From a virus: 32,546 bases of DNA. The position numbers and the translations under genes are program-made. The notes under the pieces are model-generated. The model was not told the origin of the DNA. It made no database searches and saw only the letters and a program-made list of their open reading frames with translations. Positions 16,643 through 28,600 of the stretch are shown here, one piece after another. Location of the stretch: positions 1 through 32,546 of IMG/VR virus record IMGVR_UViG_3300033273_000654; one strand, written 5' to 3'. The first letter of the stretch is position 1; each line of letters opens with the position of its first letter.

Positions 16643-19600
16643 TTATTGAGCGTAGAATGGTAGATAATTATCTAATTCTAAAGAAACACCATTTTCGGGT
16701 GGTTTTCTAGATCTAACGGCACCACTCTTTTGTTCTCCAAAGTCACCTCTTCTTTGAATTGATGGGAAATTTGATAATTCAGTATCAACTGTAAGTCCAG
16801 TAACACCGATTCCAATTCCATTATTTCTAGTATCGAAGTTGTAAATTCTTCCGAAAGAAATTCTACCCAAATGTGTACAAATTCCAGATTGACTTGGGTT
16901 CCAAGCACCAGTAATAGCAATTCCAGTTACAGGACTATCTGTATGAATATTACAAATAATTTCACCATCTTCAAGAAGTCCAGTCTTAGAATGAACTTTA
17001 TATATGTTATCTAAGAAAGTTGTACCAATACCAACAACTGAATTGTTATTGCTATCTACCGAAGTAACTCCTTGACCAACAGTAGTATCATAAATCATGA
17101 CTGGATATCCTACCTGAAGATCATTCGTATCTGCAGCAACATTAAAACTTCCACCTAAAACTGCATAATCTTGTAATGCAGTAAAATTAAATTTTAAAGC
17201 CAATGGATGACCATTTGTTCCTGGACAGGTACTAATTCCAGTGATAATACCACTAAATCCCTGAACATTTAATACATTTGTAATTTCTTCAGTAAGTACT
17301 TTTGGAGATTCGATAATAGTAAAGGGTGGGTTTGTAGTTGTATATCCAAATCCAGGATTAGTTATTGTAACTGCAGAAACTTGACCATTTGTGATGGTAG
17401 CAGTAGCAGTTGCAGTAGTACCAACTCCAACTCCAATAGATTTAGGTGCAGAAAACTTAATATCCATGATCGAGCTTGTATAACCAGCACCAACATTTGT
17501 AACAGTAATTGCACTAACAGTTCCTGCAGCAGAAACAGTAGTTGTAAATTCTGCAGATGTTAATTCCTTATTGTCAGTAAAGAATGCATCAAAATCAAAT
17601 GATGATGTCTTATTAACATCCAAAATTGTGTTATCATATACAAAGAACTGTGCATTATCGACAAATATTTCAGTATCTGATGGCGATACATCTCCAATTA
17701 TTTTTGCAGTTGGGAAAATTTTAGGTTCATAGACATCTCTTGCTTTAGTGACAATGTTTCCCCTAACAAACATATCATTTTTTTGTTTAATCCAATCAAT
17801 AGGTCTGAAATTATTCTCATCAATACCATTACCAGTATAAATTTCAGTTTCCACAGTATCAGAACCAGGCATTTCGGTAATTGTTCTACTATTTTCCTGT
17901 GCGGATGTAGAATAATTTGGATGTTTCCCTACAAATAAATCATCACCAACTTTAATGGTCGATACAACTTCAACAGAAACAGAATCAACATTTTCTTCAC
18001 CAATATAGAAGAAAATATCAATTCTATCTTCTGGTTGTGGTGCTTCAGTAAAGATGAATGAAGTTCCTCCAGTAAATTGGTATGCATATCCTGGAGTTTG
18101 TAATACACCATTGACAAAAATAAGAAGTACAGAATTTAAATCAATATTTTGAGAAAGTGGATTTGCAGGATCTAATTCAAAACTTAAAAGTTCTCCTTTG
18201 TAATACAATGGGAATCTAGTTCTAGTTCCATTTTGATATCCACGAATACTATCAATGAAATCCATTTCACCGAAAGACCAAGAAGAGAATGTATCAGTGA
18301 ATGTTTCTAGAACTTCAAGTTGGAAGTTTGAAATTGGTTGAGCAAGATCTTTTGCTGTTACAAGACCAACAACTTCCATAACATCTCCAGGTTTAAATCC
18401 ATAACCAGTTCTAGTAATTTTGAAAGATTCGATGTCAAACAATGTAGATCCAATTCCAACTGTTCCTGCAGCACCAACAGTAAGATTCAATAAAAGATTT
18501 TTTCCAGTTTCGGTAGTTGCGCCAATACCAAGTCTTGATACACCAATGACTTCCATATTTTCATAATTTGGTTCGGGAATATCAAGAAATGGTTCGCTAT
18601 ATCCCGTACCAGGATTAGTGATATTAAACGCAAGTGTTCCACCAGCACCAACAATTGCTTCAACAGTTGCTCCACTTCCAGTACCACTGAGATCTGTTAC
18701 AGCAACTGAGACAGGACTTCTATATCCAGAACCAATAGAAAGATCATAATATCTTGTAATTGTTCCATCCTTTTGATATAAATGTGTAATTGTTGAAGGA
18801 CCAACATTAACAGTTAATTCTGTATCAGAAATAATATTGTAAATATCCAATGCATAATCATAATCTGGGAATATAGTTGTGGTAACACCAGCATGTACAG
18901 AATCGCAACTAAATTCAAGACCATCAAGTTTTACTCTATGATCATAATTTAAATTATGATTACTTGATGTTTCAATTCTAAGAAGACCACTTATCTTGTC
19001 ATAAGATGCTGTGGAGATTGAAACAGCATCAGCAGGTCTATACGTATTGACGCCAACAATGTTTGTAATTTCACCACTGTTATTTTTCTCTACTAAGACA
19101 GATGCTCCATATAATGGTGCATATCCAAGACCAGGAGTAGAACCATATGATACTATCAGACCACCTCTAGGAACTTGATTTTGATTAATATCAAATTCTG
19201 ATTCAATTTTAGTTCCATCAACTGAAGTGATGCCAGTATAAACAACACTGGTAATACCTGCATTAATATCTCTAATAATGTCATAATTATTACCAGTGTT
19301 GTTTTCTGTTGATGGTGTTTGGAATACTCCATTGATAAACAGAATTCCATTTCCAGGAGAAATTCCTGTAGTATCTGCACCACCAACTTTTAAAGTGTAT
19401 GTCCTACCAATACCTGTAAATTCATTTGAAATATCATCAAATACCATATTTTCATCATAATTTTGTCTCAGGAATGTTCTACCAGAGAATTCTGCTCTTA
19501 CATATGGAAGATTTTGCTCATTTCTTCTTGCGCGAGTATTTCCTTTTGGAGGATCCGTAAAGAAAATTTCATTTTTAACAATATTGAATGAACCTCTATA

Positions 19601-22600
19601 AAGTTGAACATTTGCCCCATTAAGATGAGTTGTAGAGGCACTACCAACAAAACCTCTTGTGACAGAAACTGTATTAAAAGTTGCACCAATACCAGATTGA
19701 ATTACACCTGTAATAGGACCAAGAATTTCCCCATTGACGTTACTTGAAAAACCAACACTTTCAATCTTCATATACTCATCATCAATACGAAGAATATCTC
19801 TTGGTTGAAGTGATGAGATTCCACTTATATTAAATGTACTAATTCCTGCAGAAATACCTCCAGAGAAATAATGACCATTATTTTCAAGAATGTAATTAAT
19901 TGGTGTAAATGTAATCGGTTTTTGTACAATTCCATCAATACCAATAACTGTCTTAGAAAGTTTTTTGGTAAATTCTAATTCATGTGCATTACCTAATCCT
20001 GCACTAGTGAACGTTATAGCAATTCCCGCCCTCGCATATTCTTCCCTAGATGCAAGTTGGAATGTATCTGGAGTGATTGCAATAGCATAAACTTTTTCTG
20101 GAAGCACTGTGGTAACAATACCCGCATAGTTTGCTGTTGCACCAATACCCATTCCAGTCTGCCCAATACCAGTAAAAGTTGATCTTGGAATATAAGTCAG
20201 ATCTTCACCAGTGTTAAAGAAGTGATTTGGATATGTAAATATTCCAGTTGCGTAATCAATTTTTGTAGTATCTGCTGGATCAAATGACTTATTGTAAATT
20301 GGATTGCCTTGATAAGTGAGTGGGAAATTAACCCTATTTGCTCTCAATCCATTGATACCATCAAAGGCACTAAGATAGAGATAATGGTTTGTTGGACCAT
20401 ACTTCAATGGTAATGCCTGGTTATCAAAGTCCATCTGTCGGTAAAAGACCTCATTGAATGCCTGAGCAGTCAAATCTCCACCACCATAATATCGTGTATC
20501 TGGATAGAAGTTCAGGAAGAAATTATTACCACTTATCTCTGAACCAAATGTACCAAGACCAACAGTCTCATTTACTTGAGAGAATAGTCCAGGAATTACA
20601 GTAACTTCTTTATCTACAAAGTTTGCTAAAGTATAAACTTGATGTACTGCTGATGTTTCTCCTACAGAAACACGAACAATAGATGTTGCGGAAGAATTTA
20701 AATCAAAGTCAAAGGTTCCAACTCTAACAACATCTGTACCATAACCGACAGTGCTCTCAAAAATACCACTTCTTTCAGTTCCTGCTGGTTGATTATTAAG
20801 TAGGAATCTATATGTTCCAATACCTGAAGAAGTGGTGCCAAATCCAACAATATTGGCACGAACAGTTAATGAATTTGTTGATGATATTCCAGAATTGATT
20901 GCTCTAAAGGACACAATTCCAGCAGTAGAATCGTATGTGGCAGTTACAATTCCTATTTGAGATGCACTATAGGAAAGAGTATTCGTGTCAAAATAATATT
21001 CACTGATGTGAGTATTAGTTCCATCAAAATCTAATGTTGCTTCAACAACATTCGTGTTACCAAACAAATCTGAAATTTCAATATTAGCAAAAGCACCATT
21101 GAAATCGGATACATTAAATTCTTTAAATGTCTTGATGCTAGAAGCAGTTCCTACACTAGTAATTCCTGCAACAAAAGATCCTGTAAGATCAATAGATCCA
21201 AAACTTTCGATTCCAATACCAGACTGACCAGATGGAAGACCTTGATACAAGTATGTCTTTTTGAGAATTTTAATATCATGATCTCTATCAAATGGATCTG
21301 TTGGTACAAATCTTAAAGATCTTCTTCCAGCAGAATCAATATTTGCTTCAAAATTTCCAAGTTTAATATTACTATAAGCAGTATGCTTTTCAAATAAGAA
21401 AACATCAAGAGATGTAGATTGGTATAATAATTCGCTAAGTTGAATATCACCAGTGTCTGGATCTTGAATCTGAACCAAATATCTTACATGATTATCAAGA
21501 AAATCTATTACATCTATCTCTACAAATCTATCCTTAAATCCTCTACTGGAGAATTTATCAGAAATATCATCATGAATTAAAACTCTATTTGTTTTACACT
21601 CAATATAGTCATTCAGTTTTCTATTTTGAATCCTTAGAGTATTTGATTGTTGTAAGTTTGAATTTAAAGGATTTAATCTTGGATTATCATCAAGTGCATT
21701 ATCAAAATTATTGATGATATCTACTCTTCTTTCACCAACAACATCCAAAATAACAATTGCAGTTGTTGTGCCACCCAAACTTACTATGCTAGAACCAGTT
21801 GATTGAATTCCAACATCGGCAAAGTTCTTAAGACCTGCTGGATGGATAAGACTATTTACAGGATTACTTTGTTCTGCCCAAGTAATTGGACTTTTAATAG
21901 AATATGAAAGGTTTTGATAATAGTCATTATCTGGAATTGTCTGATAGTCCTCACTAAGTTTTCCAATATTATCATTCCAACCAACATTCAATTTTGAAGA
22001 ATAATCAATTTTAAATCTTGCTCGTTTAGTATCAACAGATATAACTTTTGCAATTACACCACTAATAAACCCTTTAATAAGATCATTCTTTTTAAGTTTA
22101 TACCTACCCCCAACTTTTATATAATCGTCTCTTACAAGAGAAACAGAAAGATCTCTTTCTTCCCATTTTGGCGATTGTCCAAATGCAACAGGTTGACTTA
22201 CATAAAGATTTTCATTTTTTGCAAAAACTCCACGTTCTTGAATTACATCAATTTCGGGATAATTCTTTGAATTAATAATAGTTGCAAATCCATTTTGATA
22301 TGTTTTAGCAATACCTGCATTAGTGGTTAAACCAACACCATTCTCATCTAATATCTTAAATACAAGTGTTGCTGGACTTGTATTAGCATAATCAGTAACT
22401 TCAAAAAATCTATAATCATAATTCGCAGAATTATATCCATCTCCAACTCCAGGTATTGCTTGTTCAACACCTTCAATGAAAACTTTATCTCCAACAGCAA
22501 ATGGTGCTATATTAAAACCAAGAGTTGGTGTTTCTAATGTGCAAGTTGCAACTCCACTTGTTGCAGACACCATTGATACAATACCAACACCATTAGAGTT

Positions 22601-25600
22601 ATCAACACAAATAATTTTATGTGGTTCTGATTCTAAACCAAATATTGGAGCAATTTGCTCAATTTCAGAAATTGCTCCAAAAGGTGCTTTTGCAACTAAT
22701 GAAGTAGAATCGACAATTGCTTTTCTAGTCTCATTCCAAAGTAAAACATTTGGACTATTAAGATATCTTGCTCCAGCATTTTTGATATTTACTTCTTTAA
22801 AAACATCTAGATTATCAATAGAGACAATTGGTGGAACACTAGCTTCTGGTCTAAGAGTTTTATCTGAAGGATAATCATACCCAACGTCTTTCAATCTAAG
22901 AGTTTTTATCCTTCCAATAGAAGTTGATACACCTTGAATGTTTGCATTAACACCATCAACAGAAGTTATACTTTCAACTTTAGGAAGTGTATCAAAATTA
23001 AATCCTTCAGAAATAATTTTTACCTTTGCAATAGATCCATTCAATGCAGTTTCTGATTGAGTATTGTATGATAAAACATCACACTGTGATGAATTATAAT
23101 TCAATACACTTGGATATCTATAAGGAGAAATTTTAAAGGTAGTACTCGTGACACCTGCAATCCCATAAACTTTATAACTTCCATTGTACTCACTATCAAT
23201 ATAATTAATTTTGGAATAATTTACTACATTAGTATCAGCAGTACTAATATAACCACCTTTCTCAAAAGTATAATAAAGTTCTGATGGTACATTTTCAGAA
23301 TAATTAATAGTCAAAGATGCATTACCTGTACCTCCATCACCAGTATTGGAAACATTAAATTCTCTACTATCACTAGAAGTTACATATTCATTAATAAATT
23401 CTTTCTCTCTGTAAATTTTTAATTTATATCCTTTAAGAGACTCATCATTTAAAAGGAATTTTAGATTTCCATTTCTAACAACATTAATTTGTGGATTTAT
23501 TAATCCGATAGTATGAATACCAATACCAGTATCAATTATATTAACTTCATTTCTAGTGTTTACATTTGTATCATATAAAGTTTCTGCCAACTTAAATTCA
23601 TTATCAGAAACTTTAATAGTATAATAAGAACCTACTGCAAGACCTGAAGCAACATTATTTGCTTCAAGAAATACTTTATCTCCAGTTTTAAATCCATGAT
23701 TGGTATATGATAATGTATTAGTATTTGTGTTAATTCCTGTAGTAGGAATACCCAAAGGATTTACAATAATTTTATGATCATGATAATTGATTTTAATATT
23801 AAGTGCAGCAGTAGTTCCCAATCCAACTATAGTATTTGGATTAACTGTTAACTTAATACTATCACCATTTTGTAGTCCATGTGTAGCAGAAGTACCGACA
23901 AGGGTTACAATTCTAGAAACGTCTCCGGTAACTTGTTTTTTCTGAGTTTCAAGCAAAAATTCATGATGGTCACTACCAGCAAGTTTGAAAAATACTCCAT
24001 CAGATGCTGTAATGTCCGAAAGTTGAGTCACAAGACCGATATGATCTGGTCCTTTTTTAATAACATAAACTTCAGATTCTCTTGTTACTGCATCTGGTAA
24101 AAAGAAGTTTGTAGATCCTGCTTCTGCCGATACAGTTATTGGAGTTGCGTAAGATGGAACATGGAAACGAAGTTTTTGTCCAGATTTAAATGGATGATTT
24201 GGAAGATAGATTGTACGAGTTGGAACATTTACAGATACAAAAGTTCCATCTGGACGTTCAATTGCATTGAGAGATATAGAAGCACCTTGAGTGGTTCCAA
24301 TTCCAACTTGCTTTAATGCATTGAAATATACAATATCATTCCTTTCAGATGTAAACTTATCTGTAACTACAGGTAAAGTAATTCTATCATTGTGAAGATT
24401 TAAAGTACTCCCAATAGAGTGTGCAGCTCCAGGACCTGTATTAAATCTCTTAACTTTTAAGATACCATTACCATAATCATTAAGAACCCTTACAGTTTCT
24501 TCACCATCAGAAGATACAATAGTTATTGAGTTACCTACGTTTAGATTTTTAAATTTATTAGAAATATATATTGTTTCAGTTAATGGACCTTGACCTGCAC
24601 TATATGCGGTCATAGTAGACGCAAGAGCCACAGATTCTGAAGTAAATCCTACTTTCTTTGATCCCTCTAATCTTGCAATAGATGTTGAAAGTCCACTAAC
24701 AAGAACAGCATTTTCATCAAATAAATCATACCCACCATTACGATAGTATGCAGATACTTGACTTTCATTATCCCAGACAAAAACTGAGTTTGGATAATTT
24801 TCTAATGTGGTGCTCAAAGAAGTAACATCTACTCCTTTCAATTCTGTTACTTCTCCTCTTACTTCAGAAACATCAAGCCCATCAGAATTAAAGTTTACAC
24901 GATCACCAATCCTATATCCTTTACCTCCAGAAATAATTTTAACTTCGGGAACAGATCCCTTAGTTACTGCTTCAACAATACCAGGTTGATCAATAGTTTC
25001 ATAAGATTCATTAAAGAAATCATATTCTATTGATGGCTCATTTACATTATATGGAAAAGTATTTCTCACTAAATCACTTGAGTTGAAATCAAATGTTTGA
25101 TCTAAAACTTTATTTTCATTGATAAAGTTTGATTTAAGTGTATTTCCTACAAAGTACGGATATTCTGGAACAAAATCATTAATTGATTGAACATTTTTTA
25201 CACTAGCAAAGTATGCATAAGTTCCATTTGGAAATTCAGGAGTTTTGCAAAATCTTCCATTATGTTTATCAAGATCTCCAGAATTATTATAAACATAATC
25301 TTCGATAAAGAAACCTGCTTCAAATTGTGGTCTATCTATGACGCTACTAGTGCTAATCTCATAACTAGACTGAATTCTTTTAATCGCAGACCCTGCAGTA
25401 TCCGCATCAGTATATGCAAAAGGTCCATAAATTGGATTTCCATCATATGCCCAACCAATAATTGGTGAGTGACTACCATCTAAAGATTCTAAATTACCTG
25501 CAAGATCTTCAGAATATCCATAAATTCCATAATTAAGATATTCATTTTCTTTATTATTACTCAGACTTGCAAAAATTTGATTGGTTTGATTGTTTAGTGA

Positions 25601-28600
25601 AATCTTTCCAAATCTAAATGCATCGTTAATTGTAAGATCTCTAACTCTAGTATCAAATATTGCACCAGAACCTCTTGGATCTATAAAAATAGATGTTGAA
25701 TTTGGATTATATCCAATACCTGTGTTAAGTACAATAACATTATCAATCTTACCATCTTTTACTACAGGGCGTAATAATGCTCCAACTCCACCCGATGGAT
25801 CTTCAATAGTAATATTTGGTATGGAAGTATATCCAGTTCCCTTATTAAGTATTTGGACATCTTCAATTCTACCATTAACAATAATTGGATTTACCTGAGC
25901 ATTTTTGCCCTTAGAGATGGAAACAAGAGGTTTTTTATGAACATTAAATGTTGTTGATCCATATCCTGCACCATTTTCATACAGATAGGCATCATGTATT
26001 GGTCCAGTTATAACAGGAGTAAAAGTAAATGTACCTAATCCAATATAAGTTGCTTCAACTTTAATTTCTGGATCTTTGAATATTTGATATCCAGTGCCTT
26101 TAGAATTTAATTTTGTTATTTTAGATTTTGTTAGATCTGTTGTAATTGATCCGCCGACACCAACATTAATAAGACTAAAAGAATCATCAGATACTTTTAC
26201 AATAGAATATTGATTTGTGGTAGATAGTCCTTCAATTACTGTTCCAGTGGTTTCATAGTTTACAATCTCACCTGTTTCAAAACCATGATTTTTAAAGTTA
26301 ATTGTATCAAAAGAAGTGGAAATACCAGATGCCTTTACCCTAAGTTTTCTGTTGGAATATCCAGAACCAGGATTTAAAACTCTAATAGATCTTAAATTAT
26401 TTTTAGATTGCGTTCTAAATTTGTGAATACCAGGAGCAGCGGTTGCTTCTGCAAGACCAATAGTATTAATTCCTAATCTAGTTACATTATTATTTAAATC
26501 TACTTCTGGAGCATCTGCTTTTGTTTTATAAAGTTGAATTGTTGATGTATTAATAAATCCTACAATATATTCATCTCCACTTTGAAGTGTGCTAGTTTGA
26601 GTATTAGTTGCATCCCCAGCAACACCAATTGCAAGTGGATCATTTCCATTTTGATTGTAAATGATTACATCACCAGTTTTTAATCCATGTGGTCTATCAA
26701 ATGTAATAGTTTCTGCATCAATATCAATTCCACCACCGAGAGCAAGTCTTCTACTATCAAACTTCATCTCACGGAATCTGGATCCAACAACTGGTTCCAA
26801 TTCACATCCAGAACCATTACCACCAGTTAAACTGATGGAAGTAACACTTTTAACATCAAACTCTTGTGGATCTACATAAACATCTTTAACAGAACCTTTA
26901 ATATAAGGTTGTACTTTTGCAGTTTCTCCTACTCCTGCACTGATTGTAATTTCTGGAGGACTAAGAACATCATAATCTTTACCACCATTTAATACATCAA
27001 AAGATGATAGTGGACCATAGTAAACTTTATTTTGAGAATTTGGACTTACTATTTCAACACCATCAATTAAAATACCAATAGAACCATCAATTCTTTTATC
27101 TGGATTGATATCATTATTAGATGGTTTTAATGGAAATTTTCTTAAAATTCTATTATCAGCAATTTTTCTATTGCTATGTCTCTTAAGTGTAAATGTATGC
27201 GTGCCAGCAACTGTATTTGGTCCAATTCTTCTGTGTTCACCACTTTCAAGAAGTTCTTTAGAAAGATAAAGTTTAATTTTTCTTTCAGATACTAATACAA
27301 CATAATATGTTTCACCAGATTCTAATCCAGAGTATGGATTATCTGATGTATAGACTATCTGATCACCATCACTAAAAGAAATTGGATTTGAAAATTCAAC
27401 TGAATCATACGCCCTATAAAATGAATCAAAGTCTGAAAGTGAACTACCAGGAGATGTTTCTACAGTAGTTTCTTCAACAATATTTTCTACAATTTCATAT
27501 CCAGGCAATGAGTTAGATGCAACATACCCATATGTTCCATCATTATCAGTATACACATTTAAGACGTTTGAAACTTGCTTATCATTACCATATAAAAGAT
27601 CTGCACCAGAACTAGATGCTTTTACAATTTTTCTTCTAATACTATATGATCTTGTTGGATCTGGTACAAATCCTGAAGTATTTGTTAAAGTAACAATTTT
27701 ATTTGCAGGATCAATGGATGATACTGTTGCAAATGATCCAGAGGGTGTAGATGGATAGACAACCGTCCCGATACCAATTGTACCTGCAACAATTTCTACA
27801 AAATCTCCAACTTTTAATGATGCCTCATTAATAACAGAATCAAATCCTAAAGAAAATGTAGATCCATTTACTGATTCTGCAATATAGCGAGTGCTAGTAT
27901 TGTAAATCCATGAATTTGCAAATACTTCTTTGAAAGTCTGATCACCTTCAGGATTTGGAATTATCTCCCCCAAATTTCTTACACCAATTTCCTCCCCATC
28001 TTCCATAAGAGGAATATCTTCAAGAGGTTCAAATTCGGAAAGTACGCCAGTTACACGTAAATATACTTTTTTAGTAATATCACCATCTTCATATCCAAAA
28101 ACACTTTCATCAGATCTAATTAATTGTCCAAGTTTTATATTGACACCAATTCCACTATCTCTACCTGCACCAACACAACCATAAAATTGATTAATACTCT
28201 TAGAAGTATATGTGATAACAGTATTTGAATTTACTATTCTTACTGGATTGGATGATGAAGTAACAAAATTTACAGACTCAGTATTTGTAACAAGAGTTCC
28301 AGTTTGACCAAATCCAATTGTAGAATCTACTGTAATAATAGAATCATCTGGATTTACATCTTCAATAACTCTAGAGGCACCAGGAATAGAGAATAGTCCT
28401 CGAATATGCTGCCTATCATCATTTCCTACAAAAATACCTAATCTGTAAAATGTTTCACCGTTTCTTGTAAATATTTCAACCTCAGATATTGATGCACTTA
28501 CATTTGTATCACCAGTTTTAAAAATAGTCTGACCTTTTAGTTTAAAAGGATCACCATATTCATAAAGACCAGTTGTTTCATTTAAAAATGGTAAATTTTT

